From Chitinophagales bacterium 33-2 (lineage in GTDB: Bacteria > Bacteroidota > Bacteroidia > Chitinophagales > Chitinophagaceae), in the NCBI GenBank assembly GCA_002050435.1, contig MWYV01000029.1:1-64000 (forward strand): a stretch of DNA of 64,000 nucleotides. The letters run 5' to 3'. The notes below the pieces were generated by a model. The model did no database searches and was not told the DNA's origin. It was given only the letters and a program-made list of their open reading frames with translations. Positions within the stretch are counted from its first letter, which is position 1. Each line of letters starts with the position of its first letter. The translations under genes were made by a program, and so were the position numbers. Of the stretch, positions 32,731-42,188 are shown one piece after another.

Positions 32731-35532
32731 CTATTGTTTCGTGATCCTGGTTGACTGCGACCAGCCATTCATGTCTGCACGCAAAATATAAAGTCCGGGT
32801 TTAAGATTTGATGCTTCGATCCTCGCTTTCAGGAAGTGATGGTCAATTTTATTCAACATCATTTCTTTTACAATTTGTCCTGAAATATCCAGTACCTGCA
32901 CCCTCACATTTCCCTTCAGGTTATTATTGATGATCACCTGGATGTCTCCCTGCACAGGGTTTGGAAATACTTGTAACGGAATATCGGTTACAGATTCTGG
33001 CTGCTGTTCCTGTAAGGCAACTCGATTTACCGCTGCTGCGCTGGAAGGGGTTTTGATCTCCCACCAGTTAAGATTCCAGCTGCTGTTGGCCTTTGTAGCA
33101 TAGATCCTTAAAGTTTGTGTTCCTGCAGGCAATGTTACAGAAGCAGAAACCGTTTTCCAGATCTGGGTGCCGTTGGTTTTGGTAAAGGATTGAGTAACAA
33201 GAGAGGTTCCTGACGAATTCCTCAATTGTAGCTCGGAGCCATTATTAACCGATGACACTCTGAAATTAACTGTATAAGTTCCTGCAACCGGAATATTTAC
33301 ACTGTAATTCATCCAGTCATTTGCGCTGATGCTTTTTACATTAAGGCCTCCTCCTTCGTCGAGCGTTGTTTCTGTTTGCACACCCGACATAGTTGTATAA
33401 TTTTCCGCTTCAATTTTTAAAGAAAAGGTAACAGGTTCCGGATTCACCGTGACCACTACATCCGCGGTGCCTGTTGCTCCACCATTATCCGTTACCGTCA
33501 ATCTGAAAGTATAACTGCCTTCTACAAGACCCGTTACAGTTGTCGATGCCTGGGCAGGACTTGTTATCGTTCCACCAGCAGGACCCGAAACTTTTGTCCA
33601 TGCATAGGAAGCAATCGTTCCGTCAGGATCTGTACCACTACCGGTTAAGGTTACACTGTTTGTGGGAAGCGTAATCGTTTGTGCACTGCCTGCATTGGCT
33701 GTAGGTGCCTGGTTGGTTGCCACTGCATTCACCGTGATCAATACATCCGCTGTGCCTGTTGCTCCGCCATTATCAGTTACCGTTAACCTGAAAGTATAAC
33801 TGCCTTGAGTAAGTCCGGTTACAGTTGTCGATGCCTGGGCAGGACTTGTTATCGTTCCACCATCAGGACCCGAAACTTTTGTCCATGCATAGGAAGCGAT
33901 CGTTCCGTCAGGATCTGTACCACTACCGGTTAAGGTTACACTGTTTGTGGGAAGCGTAATCGTTTGTGCACTGCCTGCATTGGCTGTAGGTGCCTGGTTG
34001 GTTGGTGTGCCGCCATTTAGGGCGTCAGGAATTTCCCACCAGTTAAAGTTCCACCCACCATTGGCTGCTGTTGTAATAATTCTAAGGGTTTGAAGACCAG
34101 CAGGCAATGTAGCAACAGCTGTTACAGTTTGCCAGTTCTGGAAACCGCCGGTATTAGGAACGGTTACGGTTGTCAGCACCGTTCCATCTTCTTTTCTTAA
34201 CTGGAATTGTGCACCAGAAAAATAAGACGCTACCCTAAAACTTAGCGTATAAGAACCTGCGGTATTGATGCTTACTGAATAGTTCAACCAGTCGCCATTA
34301 TCCTGCCAGCCTATATTCAATCCACCACCCACATCTGAAGTTGGCTCTGACTGAATACCGGACATTGTTGTGAAGCTTTCCGCTTCAATTCTGGTAGCAG
34401 CACCCGAAGGAGGCGGCGGCGGCGGAGGCGTCACCACACCTTCTTTAAGTTCCACTGGTATTTTAGACCATTCGGACCATACGCTGCCTCTGCGCACTCT
34501 TGCATCATAAAGCCCAAGTTGGGTGGCCTGTATTGAATTGCCGGAAGCTGCGGGGATCAACACTCCATTTCTTCTCCATTCATATTGGTCGTAACCTGGG
34601 GCTAGTCCAATAGTGGCATTAACTGGATCTCCAGGAGCGAAAAGGGTTTTATTATGCAATGCCCATGGATTTGAGGAATAAGCACGTTTCAGGTAGGGCC
34701 AGAATTCGGGATCCCACCAGGTGGCACCCCAGGTATCATGATAAGCACCGGGGTATTTAATTCTTTTAAAATTTGCGCCCGCAGCCATCATGGCATTGTA
34801 GTTTTCATCCCCTGTTGAGGGAGCGGGATTATGATCTTCACCTCCATGCGCATACCAGATCGGGGTAAATTTTGATTTTTCAACAATTTCAGATCCCGAC
34901 CAGTTACCCGGAGCTGACATGGCCACTACCGTTGAAACATAATTCGTATGGCGAAGAAAAACATCCCATGAAGCCATACCGCCTGAAGACAATCCGTTAC
35001 TGATGATATGAAATGGATCCAGTTTATTATTAACCGTCATATAATCCAGGATTTCGGTCATATACTGGAAATGGCCAGGTGCAAAAAACGACCCGCCTGC
35101 TATAGGCGCCTGCATAAATATGACAAATCCATCGAAATTGCCATTATCCACATTATTGCGGAAAAGTTCCGCACCTAGAAACATGGAATATTCATTATCG
35201 TGAATATCACCGGCCTCAAGCAATCCGTGCCAGAACATCAGGATCGGGTATTTTTTGCCGTCGTTTGCATTAGGATTATAACTTTTCGGGAATTTTAGCC
35301 TGAACTGCAGGCCTTTGTAGATATAGGCCTTATAAGATTCTGTATTCCAGGTTAAAATTGGCCTTCTGACCCATTTTCCAATGGTTCCCCATGCTGGCTG
35401 GGTAGGCGGATTCAGAGAATCATAATTTACGATTGGATCACTTGGATCAAGGATGCTCTGTGCCTTGACACTTGTATGCATAGAAAGCACACCACAAAGT
35501 ATGGCAATAACGAGTTGTGTAAAATTTTTCAT
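32731..35532 (-). CDS. secreted esterase with CBM6 and PKD domains, T9SS substrate
   Basis: The 933-residue protein (ATG 35532) has a signal peptide ending near TSVKAQ. An alpha/beta hydrolase domain of the polyhydroxybutyrate depolymerase or feruloyl esterase type covers about 25-290, with nucleophile motif GLSSGG. Then come a CBM6-like domain (about 380-510), two 95-residue PKD repeats (about 510-700), a second CBM6-like domain (about 705-835) and a C-terminal type A sorting domain (LQVFPNPVQGDIQV ... GLYILRADMNG). The sorting domain predicts export by the type IX system. It probably removes acyl groups from plant polysaccharide; this substrate is inference. Confidence 0.85.
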   Translation of the reverse strand: MKNFTQLVIAILCGVLSMHTSVKAQSILDPSDPIVNYDSLNPPTQPAWGTIGKWVRRPILTWNTESYKAYIYKGLQFRLKFPKSYNPNANDGKKYPILMFWHGLLEAGDIHDNEYSMFLGAELFRNNVDNGNFDGFVIFMQAPIAGGSFFAPGHFQYMTEILDYMTVNNKLDPFHIISNGLSSGGMASWDVFLRHTNYVSTVVAMSAPGNWSGSEIVEKSKFTPIWYAHGGEDHNPAPSTGDENYNAMMAAGANFKRIKYPGAYHDTWGATWWDPEFWPYLKRAYSSNPWALHNKTLFAPGDPVNATIGLAPGYDQYEWRRNGVLIPAASGNSIQATQLGLYDARVRRGSVWSEWSKIPVELKEGVVTPPPPPPPSGAATRIEAESFTTMSGIQSEPTSDVGGGLNIGWQDNGDWLNYSVSINTAGSYTLSFRVASYFSGAQFQLRKEDGTVLTTVTVPNTGGFQNWQTVTAVATLPAGLQTLRIITTAANGGWNFNWWEIPDALNGGTPTNQAPTANAGSAQTITLPTNSVTLTGSGTDPDGTIASYAWTKVSGPDGGTITSPAQASTTVTGLTQGSYTFRLTVTDNGGATGTADVLITVNAVATNQAPTANAGSAQTITLPTNSVTLTGSGTDPDGTIASYAWTKVSGPAGGTITSPAQASTTVTGLVEGSYTFRLTVTDNGGATGTADVVVTVNPEPVTFSLKIEAENYTTMSGVQTETTLDEGGGLNVKSISANDWMNYSVNIPVAGTYTVNFRVSSVNNGSELQLRNSSGTSLVTQSFTKTNGTQIWKTVSASVTLPAGTQTLRIYATKANSSWNLNWWEIKTPSSAAAVNRVALQEQQPESVTDIPLQVFPNPVQGDIQVIINNNLKGNVRVQVLDISGQIVKEMMLNKIDHHFLKARIEASNLKPGLYILRADMNGWSQSTRITKQ
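33436..34005 (-). repeat. two tandem 285-bp PKD-domain repeats
   Basis: Two in-frame 95-codon units (TNQAPTANAGSAQTITLPTN...) are offset by 285 bp and are nearly identical at the DNA level over about 190 bp. Silent sites are conserved too, which indicates recent duplication or gene conversion. Confidence 0.85.
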
Positions 35533-35694
35533 CGAGATAGATATATTAGGGAAAAGGTATTGACAGGTAAATAATAGCAAACACTATGCTACAGCCCATT
35601 AAAGCTATAGAATATCTATATTATCCTGAAACTGCGGTGTTGGCAATCATTTTTAGTGTAGGATTAACCACAACTGTTCAGGAGAATGCACTCC

Positions 35695-36705
35695 TCATAT
35701 CACCAGGTCGGTGGGTTTTCGGGCTCTGGTTAACTTCATAAACCAGTTGATCAGGGAATTACAGGATCGCGAATGGTTTGCAAGCAACTGGAACACAGCT
35801 ATAGCAATAATGGCGGTAAGAATTCCAGCAAGCACATCAAGAAAATAATGATGTCCGCTGTATACAGCCGTAAACCAAATTCCCATCATGATCAGGGCAA
35901 AGACCAGGTTATAATACCGGAATCCACTTTTAATACCATAATAAAGAACAATGAGCATAAATGCCGAATGCATCGAAGGCATGGCGGCAAATACATTGGA
36001 GCTTTTATCATAGATCCCTTTAAAAAGTTCGACACCAAAATAAGCATCAAATCTTGAAAGGCCTGCGGCATGTCCGGGCGTGTCAGCTACAAAATCAAAT
36101 CCATGAAAAGCAACATACCAGGGCGGTGCTGCAGGAAAAGCATAATAACCAATAAATCCAAGCAGGTTAGCAAAAAAGAAAGTTAACGAAAATTCGAAAA
36201 AGATCCGCCTGTTCCTGAAAAACAAAATGGTTCCAAAAAGAACAGGAACTGGAATCCAGCAGAAATAAAAAAAACCGCTGAGCAGATCCAGGGCAATAAA
36301 GTTATTTTTTGAAAAATACTCATTAGGGGTAAGTATCGCTCCACCAGAACTAATTCCAAACAACTCTTTTTCAAGATCATACAATGATTTTATATGCACA
36401 TCATTGAATAAATAGTTGGGAAAAGCCTTCATATAATCAAAAAGGATCCAGTACACGATAATGATGGTAAATCCAAGTATCAGTGAACGGGTTGCCTGGC
36501 TTGAAAAATATAATAAGTTGAAAAGCAATACGAGTGCCAGGTGATCGGAACGATAACCTACTACCAGATTACTTAATAATATATAACCAAGGGAAGCAAG
36601 GGCTGCCAGCAGGATTTTATTAAGTGAATAAAACTTTTGCGAAGGTGCAAGGGGTGCTGCATGTGAAATAATTTTTTCTTTTCTCTCAGTCTCGGGCCGG
36701 AACAT
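35695..36705 (-). CDS. PAP2/AUR1-like membrane enzyme, likely inositol phosphorylceramide synthase
   Basis: The 336-residue polytopic protein (ATG 36705) has the PAP2-family motifs PSMHSAFML and YSGHHYFLDVLAG, which supply the catalytic His residues and Asp. The combination is that of AUR1-type inositol phosphorylceramide synthases, which move phosphoinositol from phosphatidylinositol to ceramide. It is the last gene of the inositol-lipid cluster, 23 bp after the CDP-alcohol phosphotransferase. In Bacteroides an equivalent cluster ends with a PAP2 protein proposed to make inositol phosphorylceramide. The specific activity here is inference from that context; a plain lipid phosphatase is the alternative. 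Confidence 0.75.
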   Translation of the reverse strand: MFRPETERKEKIISHAAPLAPSQKFYSLNKILLAALASLGYILLSNLVVGYRSDHLALVLLFNLLYFSSQATRSLILGFTIIIVYWILFDYMKAFPNYLFNDVHIKSLYDLEKELFGISSGGAILTPNEYFSKNNFIALDLLSGFFYFCWIPVPVLFGTILFFRNRRIFFEFSLTFFFANLLGFIGYYAFPAAPPWYVAFHGFDFVADTPGHAAGLSRFDAYFGVELFKGIYDKSSNVFAAMPSMHSAFMLIVLYYGIKSGFRYYNLVFALIMMGIWFTAVYSGHHYFLDVLAGILTAIIAIAVFQLLANHSRSCNSLINWFMKLTRARKPTDLVI

Positions 36706-36727
36706 GCAGCGCAATTTATATACAAAT

Positions 36728-37474
36728 TTAAGTGATCCGATTTTTTAACCGGGGGTTTTTCTGTTGTTGATCTCTTACATCCAGGGCTGTTTTAGCATCC
36801 ATTAATCTATTGTAAGCCGTAATATTAGTAAGTACGGCCAACACAGCCAGGGGAATCGTAAAAATGGACATGGTTTCAAACACATGAAAAGGAATCCCGG
36901 GAATGTTGAGCTTATAATCACCTCCTATATATTCTGAAATAATACCACATACAAGAGCAGCGGTTCCAATTAAAATGATCCTTTCCGGTCGTTGCATCAA
37001 TCCTCCCTTGCAGTCTATGCCAAGCCCTTCTGCCCTGGCCCTGGTATAGCTCACCATCATGGATCCGATCAGTGCAATGAAGGCCAGGAGTGAACTGATC
37101 AGGTAATGATGGGCGATCAGGTAATAACAAATACCCAAAAACATCAATAATTCGCTGTAACGATCCAGCACCGAATCCAGCAAAGCCCCAAAGGAAGAAC
37201 TCATTTTCCCAAGGCGGGCCACCTGCCCATCCAGCATATCAAATAACCCGGCAAAAAGAATGAGCGCTCCAGCCCAGCCAATATAACCCAGGTCACCGCG
37301 GTTGGTTTTTTCCGCGCCTACCACAAAAACAACGGCTACTCCCATATTCAGCAAAAAACCAATAACCGTAACCATGTTTGGGGTCAGTCCAATGCGGATC
37401 AGCACCTTTACAAAAGGATCCAGGATTTTGTAAATACCGAATTGAAGCTTTACCCTGAGTGGCTTTGTTTCCAT
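36728..37474 (-). CDS. CDP-alcohol phosphatidyltransferase, likely phosphatidylinositol phosphate synthase
   Basis: The 248-residue membrane protein (ATG 37474; an in-frame TTG lies upstream) carries the complete CDP-alcohol phosphotransferase signature D-x2-DG-x2-AR-x8-G-x3-D-x3-D as DMLDGQVARLGKMSSSFGAL and the following LDSVLDR. It transfers a phosphatidyl group from CDP-diacylglycerol to an alcohol. Next to an inositol-phosphate synthase, the alcohol is most likely inositol-1-phosphate, giving phosphatidylinositol phosphate. It is 17 bp from the GtrA gene on one side and 22 bp from the PAP2 gene on the other. Confidence 0.85.
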   Translation of the reverse strand: METKPLRVKLQFGIYKILDPFVKVLIRIGLTPNMVTVIGFLLNMGVAVVFVVGAEKTNRGDLGYIGWAGALILFAGLFDMLDGQVARLGKMSSSFGALLDSVLDRYSELLMFLGICYYLIAHHYLISSLLAFIALIGSMMVSYTRARAEGLGIDCKGGLMQRPERIILIGTAALVCGIISEYIGGDYKLNIPGIPFHVFETMSIFTIPLAVLAVLTNITAYNRLMDAKTALDVRDQQQKNPRLKNRIT

Positions 37475-37509
37475 ATATGATCCATTATACAACTGCTTGA
37501 AACGGGCAG

Positions 37510-37887
37510 CTATTTTTTGCTGAATACAAATTTCTTTTGAAGCGGGTAATTATATGAAATACCCATAAAAACCGATACCAGTAATTTTGAAAAAATATAG
37601 GTCAAGGGTGTATAGCTGGTGAGCAAAAATACACCGGAAGTTGACAGAAGCAGGTACCCGGTCCACACAAGGGCATATCGAATGAGCTGCACTTCTGCCT
37701 GTCTGCTAAAGCTGCGGAACACCCATTTTCTGCCCATGGAAAAATTGGTGATCCCACCTAAAATAGTTCCCAGTGCGCTTGACCATACATACCAGAAACC
37801 AACAATTTCCACCAATACGATCGTTACCCAGTAATCGACCAGGGATGCAGTTAATGAAGCAACTTGAGCTTTGGCAAATGTTTTCAT
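37510..37887 (-). CDS. GtrA-like membrane protein
   Basis: The 125-residue protein has four predicted membrane helices and the GtrA-family pattern (FAKAQVASLTASLVDYW, NFSMGRKWVF, FSKLLVSVFMGISYNYPLQK). Family members are thought to help move lipid-linked sugars across the membrane. Its start overlaps the PgpA stop as ATGA. Within this cluster it could flip or position an inositol lipid; that is inference. Confidence 0.8.
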   Translation of the reverse strand: MKTFAKAQVASLTASLVDYWVTIVLVEIVGFWYVWSSALGTILGGITNFSMGRKWVFRSFSRQAEVQLIRYALVWTGYLLLSTSGVFLLTSYTPLTYIFSKLLVSVFMGISYNYPLQKKFVFSKK

Positions 37888-38342
37888 TCCAGTATTGCAG
37901 ATAAAATAATCAGTTGCATTATTATATTGGCATAAATCCCCGCCAGCAGATCATCTGTCATCACTCCCCAACCAGCCGGCAAATCCTCTGCGCTTCTTAT
38001 AAATAAAGGTTTCAAAATGTCGAAAAACCGGAACAAAATAAAAGCGATCAATAAATACGGCCATTTAACAGGCATCATAAACAGGCTCACCAACATTCCC
38101 AACACTTCATCGATCACCACTTTATTGCTGTCCTTACCCCAGAGAGTCTCAACAATAGTGGATGACCACAAACCTATAAAAAAAATCAGGATGGCGAACA
38201 GCAGGTAAAAAACAGGAGGAAAACCACGTTCCGGGGCAAGCAGCCACCAGGCGACACAAAATACCAGTGCAGCAACAGTTCCTCCTCCTTTCCGGATATA
38301 CCCAATGCCCAGGAACGTGGAAATCAATTTGGCGGTAAACAT
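37884..38342 (-). CDS. PgpA-family phosphatase, likely phosphatidylinositol phosphate phosphatase
   Basis: The 152-residue membrane protein has the PgpA signature segments DSNKVVIDEVLGMLVSLF and FRFFDILKP with GWGVMTDDLLAG, including the metal-binding Asp residues. PgpA dephosphorylates phosphatidylglycerol phosphate. Here, between an inositol-phosphate synthase (1-bp TAATG overlap) and a phosphotransferase, it more likely removes phosphate from phosphatidylinositol phosphate. A general phosphatidylglycerophosphatase role cannot be excluded from this window. Confidence 0.8.
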   Translation of the reverse strand: MFTAKLISTFLGIGYIRKGGGTVAALVFCVAWWLLAPERGFPPVFYLLFAILIFFIGLWSSTIVETLWGKDSNKVVIDEVLGMLVSLFMMPVKWPYLLIAFILFRFFDILKPLFIRSAEDLPAGWGVMTDDLLAGIYANIIMQLIILSAILE

Positions 38343-39667
38343 TACAGCGATTCCACCAGGTCCTGGTAATAATCCAGACCCAGGTGTGTAATCAGATCCT
38401 CTCCCATCATATGCCTCAAAGTATTCTGCATTTTGATCAATTGCTTGAAAATATCATGTTCCGGACGCAAGCCTGGAGCTGTTTGTGGTGATTTAAAATA
38501 AAATGAAAGCCATTCCTGGATACCAGACATCTGAGCTCTTTTGGCAAGATCTGCGAAAAGGGCCAGGTCAAGCACAATAGGCGCTGCCAGGATCGAATCG
38601 CGGCAAAGGAAATTGATCTTGATCTGCATGGGATACCCCAGCCATCCGAAAATGTCGATATTGTCCCAGCTTTCTTTATTGTCACCGTGTGGAGGATAAT
38701 AATTGATCCTTACTTTATGATAGATATCACCATACAGTTCAGGATTGATATCCGGCTGAAGAATATCTTCTAAAACACTGAGTTTGGAAACCTCTTTTGT
38801 TTTAAAATTATCGGGATGATCCAGCACATATCCATCGCGGTTACCTAGGATATTGGAGGAGAACCAGCCTTTAATACCCAGCGCCCGTGCTTGTAAACCA
38901 GGAGCAAGAATGGTTTTCATTAAAGTTTGGCCGGTTTTAAAGTCCTTCCCTCCTATGGGTGTTCCCGTTTCTTTTGCAAGGTCGATCAGCGCCGGAATAT
39001 CACAGGAAAGATTGGGAGCTCCGTTCATAAAAGGAACGCCCAGTTTAATTGCGGCATAAGCATAGATCATGGAAGGGGAAATGGCAGGATCATTATTGCG
39101 CAATCCTTCTTCAAAATTCTGAATGGTTTCGTGAACAGTAGAAACTTCTATATATTTTTCAGTTGACCCACACCAAACCATAACGACTCTGGAGCAGTCA
39201 TTGGCATCACGAAAATTTTCAATATCATCCATTAATGCTTTGGCAAGTTCAAATTTGGAACCTGCCTCCTTTATATGGTCGCCATCGAGATTGGTTATGT
39301 AAGACTTATCAAATACTGCCTTCATAGGCCTGATCGCTTCCAGTTCTTGCTTCACAGCATGTAACAGCATCGGCTCAAGCACTTTGGCTTTAGAAGCTGC
39401 CTCAAATACATTATCGCTATAAACATCCCAGCCTCCAAAAACAATATCCTCTAGTGCGGCAAGTGGAACAAATTCTTTGATCTTTGGAAATCGGTTCTCT
39501 GTCCTTTTTCCTAACCGGATGTTTCCCATTTGGGTTAAAGAACCTACAGGCTGGGACAGGCCCTTTTTTACAGCTTCCACACCAGCAATTACCGTGGTTG
39601 CCACTGCACCAAGGCCAGGAATCAAAACTCCCAGTTTCCCCTCAGCTTTTTCAATCACATGATTCAT
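38342..39667 (-). CDS. myo-inositol-1-phosphate synthase
   Basis: The enzyme converts glucose-6-phosphate to inositol-1-phosphate using bound NAD. The 441-residue protein has the NAD loop PGLGAVATTVIAG (about 18-30), NGAPNLSCDIPAL, the catalytic-lysine segment GKDFKTGQTLMKT, and SSNILGNRDG, in family order. It is the first gene of the inositol-lipid cluster and overlaps the PgpA-like gene by 1 bp. The same class of gene in Bacteroides supplies inositol for lipids. Confidence 0.93.
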   Translation of the reverse strand: MNHVIEKAEGKLGVLIPGLGAVATTVIAGVEAVKKGLSQPVGSLTQMGNIRLGKRTENRFPKIKEFVPLAALEDIVFGGWDVYSDNVFEAASKAKVLEPMLLHAVKQELEAIRPMKAVFDKSYITNLDGDHIKEAGSKFELAKALMDDIENFRDANDCSRVVMVWCGSTEKYIEVSTVHETIQNFEEGLRNNDPAISPSMIYAYAAIKLGVPFMNGAPNLSCDIPALIDLAKETGTPIGGKDFKTGQTLMKTILAPGLQARALGIKGWFSSNILGNRDGYVLDHPDNFKTKEVSKLSVLEDILQPDINPELYGDIYHKVRINYYPPHGDNKESWDNIDIFGWLGYPMQIKINFLCRDSILAAPIVLDLALFADLAKRAQMSGIQEWLSFYFKSPQTAPGLRPEHDIFKQLIKMQNTLRHMMGEDLITHLGLDYYQDLVESL

Positions 39668-39780
39668 GAAAAAAAATTTACTTTAAAATAATTTGTAAAT
39701 ATAAGGAGCCTTGCCAGATGGATAAAATAGAAAGAAAAGGCTGCAAGATAAAAAGACCACTGAATGGTTTTTATCGGCGA

Positions 39781-40272
39781 TCAATCGGATTTGACAGGGG
39801 TTTTGTCCTTTTTCCCTTTAAAAATATTGTCAAGGAATTTCCTGAGCCCCTTCTTTTCCTTTTCTTCAGGGACAGGTTCGTTCCGGGGGGTAGGTACTGA
39901 AACCGGTTTTTTAGGAAGGGCCATAAGCGAATCTTCAATGAATTTTGCACGCATTTGTTCAGGCCTGGAAAAAAGTGCAATGCTATGCACCATGCGTACC
40001 TGTTGGTAGTTTTTCCATACAGGTTGTGTCGAAGGAACTACGATCTTATCGCCTAGTGAAGCTTTTTGTTCCGGCCTTAACGTTCGTGTCCCGTACCATG
40101 TTTTCTGGTCTGTATTGTAAAAAAAATATTCTTCTGCATTCACATCGTGATACACATTTGCCCTTGGATAATAATGCACCTGTGCGGATCGCTTATTCGT
40201 GAAAGACTTTACAGCCGACCATGCAAAAAACCCAATGATCAAACCTGCAAAGATGGCCAGCCCTAATTTCAT
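39781..40272 (-). CDS. membrane-anchored protein at the end of the kinase operon
   Basis: The 163-residue protein has one N-terminal membrane helix (LGLAIFAGLIIGFFAWSAV, about 3-21) and a soluble domain with HYYPRANVYHDVNAEEYFFY and KTWYGTRTLRPEQKA, then a basic Pro/Lys tail. I do not recognise the family. It lies 61 bp after the kinase gene at 40334 on the same strand, so it may belong to that operon. The first domain has a short alternating aromatic pattern that might be a small beta fold. Confidence 0.65.
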   Translation of the reverse strand: MKLGLAIFAGLIIGFFAWSAVKSFTNKRSAQVHYYPRANVYHDVNAEEYFFYNTDQKTWYGTRTLRPEQKASLGDKIVVPSTQPVWKNYQQVRMVHSIALFSRPEQMRAKFIEDSLMALPKKPVSVPTPRNEPVPEEKEKKGLRKFLDNIFKGKKDKTPVKSD

Positions 40273-40333
40273 GTTGAATTGTTGTCAATAAATGTTCCAG
40301 AATAAATTTGAATGTCACAAAATTGCCTCCAGC

Positions 40334-42160
40334 TCAAAGTTGCGCCTCCTCCAGAATTTTTGCTGCAAGCGAATCACCAGCGGCACGGGCTTCTTTCAAT
40401 AATCCTGTTCCCCGGAAAACGTTTCTTTCATACGTACAATTATCGTATTCGTTGGCTTTTAATATTTCAGCATTGTCGGCAAATAAAAACAGGAAGCCCA
40501 TTGTTCTTTTTGCAGGAGGAAATCCTTTATTTGCTGCCCGATTGATCCATTCCATTGCTGTTGTACAATCCAGGTTGTTTTCAAACCTTTTTAACCCCAG
40601 GTTTCCATAATGAAACATGGCTTCTGCAATTTCCATTGCTGCCAGATTGCGGTAAATAAATAAGGCCTGGCGTGGATTATTGTTAACCAGAAATGTTTGT
40701 GCATCTTCCAGCTGCATTTCAATTTCCTGGGCTGAAATCTGCCGGCTTGATGTCGAACTGTCAATAACGCCAGACTGTGTGCGCTGAAGATCTGTTTTTT
40801 TCAACCAGCCATTTGATGTTTGTCCTCTTGAATTTGTAAACGATGTATAAATGAATCCATTTTTTTCTTCTATTCCTGTAACGAGGTCGTTTGAAGGAAC
40901 CATGAAAGCATTTCTCCTGGCCGATGCATCCGGCTCATTGTGAAAATAAGCACGCGTGGCTAAAACCCTGAAAGTTCCAACCGTAGTATGGGGCGTTACA
41001 GGTTGCGCAAGATTTTCGGAAAGATCTTCATTAGCTCCCTGGTTTCGGTTTTGTAAATAATAATAAAGAAATGCGGCAGAAACCAGAAACAGCAGTAAAA
41101 GCGGCACCCATGTAATCAGTTTTCCTTTCTCGGGTAAGGAAAACCTACGCTCCGAAAGCTGATCTCTTAGCAGTTTATTCTGCGCCCTTAGTTTTTCATT
41201 CTCTTTTTGAATACCCCCTAGTGCTTTTGCAGCCAGATCATGATCGGCAAATGAAGAGATCCTGTTGTACACAACCTGGTTGTACAATTCAATACCGTTG
41301 GCAAACCGATCCTGTGGTTTTTTTTCCAGGCAACGGTAAATGGTTTTTATCAGCCATTCGGGTACCTGCAACTCTTCGGATCTTTTTTCTTCCGTCCATT
41401 CTTCCGGAAGATGTGCTTCCCTGGCCTGGAGCAGGTCAGGTACCGCTTGCTCCATGTGTGCGACCATTACAGCATTCCTTGAAGTTTCACCACGATCATT
41501 CAATGGAAAGGGAACAACACCTGCCAGTAATTCATAAAGCACCACACCAAAACTATATACATCGGTCTGGAAAAGCATGTGCCCTTCATTTTGTTCCGGT
41601 GCCATAAATTCTATCGCACCTGCCTGACGTAAACTGGTACGTCTTTGTTCATCCGACATAACAGCCATTCCAAAATCCAGCAATACATAATGGGCTGCGT
41701 GAATGTTGTATTTAATGTTGTTTGTTTTTATATCGCCATGTTTTACATCGATCCTGTGGCAATGGGCAAGCGCATTAGAAAGATTTTCTGCTACCCTGAT
41801 CGCTTCTTTAATCGAAAATACCGGGTCGTGAGGTGGTTTTAAAAGTTCTTCCAGATCCGGACCTTCAATATATTCCATTTCAATAAATGGAAAGGACCCC
41901 GTTTCTGTGATCCCGGAGCTTAATATTCTTACAACATTGGGATTGGGTTTTTCATTTACTTTTTTCAGTTTCGACACTTCATTTTGAAAACTGGCAAAAT
42001 GCCTGTCTTCAATGGATTCGTTATGAATCGGTGTGGGAAGCAATTTTACCGCGGTCACAATTTCGCCATGCCTTCTTGCTTTATATACCGAGCCCTGGCC
42101 GCCAGTTTTAAGTGCGCCCATATTTTCAAGTCCTTCAGTGATGGTGAAAACTTTTGCCAT
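40334..42160 (-). CDS. receptor Ser/Thr kinase with SH3-like and Sel1/TPR outer domains
   Basis: The 608-residue protein has an active-looking kinase domain (1-300): Gly loop GGQGSVYKA, K39 in TAVKLL, HGDIKTNN with D143, DFG 162-164, APE 187-189. The HRD Arg is Gly, making it a non-RD kinase. A coiled coil (about 316-340) and one membrane helix (351-370) follow. Outside the membrane are the SH3-like domain (403-458, RAYFHNEPDASARRNAF ... GWLKKTDL) and a Sel1/TPR-like helical tail (about 475-608). It is a likely sensor kinase of the cell-wall operon and a close paralogue of the upstream kinase. Confidence 0.88.
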   Translation of the reverse strand: MAKVFTITEGLENMGALKTGGQGSVYKARRHGEIVTAVKLLPTPIHNESIEDRHFASFQNEVSKLKKVNEKPNPNVVRILSSGITETGSFPFIEMEYIEGPDLEELLKPPHDPVFSIKEAIRVAENLSNALAHCHRIDVKHGDIKTNNIKYNIHAAHYVLLDFGMAVMSDEQRRTSLRQAGAIEFMAPEQNEGHMLFQTDVYSFGVVLYELLAGVVPFPLNDRGETSRNAVMVAHMEQAVPDLLQAREAHLPEEWTEEKRSEELQVPEWLIKTIYRCLEKKPQDRFANGIELYNQVVYNRISSFADHDLAAKALGGIQKENEKLRAQNKLLRDQLSERRFSLPEKGKLITWVPLLLLFLVSAAFLYYYLQNRNQGANEDLSENLAQPVTPHTTVGTFRVLATRAYFHNEPDASARRNAFMVPSNDLVTGIEEKNGFIYTSFTNSRGQTSNGWLKKTDLQRTQSGVIDSSTSSRQISAQEIEMQLEDAQTFLVNNNPRQALFIYRNLAAMEIAEAMFHYGNLGLKRFENNLDCTTAMEWINRAANKGFPPAKRTMGFLFLFADNAEILKANEYDNCTYERNVFRGTGLLKEARAAGDSLAAKILEEAQL

Positions 42161-42188
42161 TGAACAATTGCATGAATTTCTATGCCAG

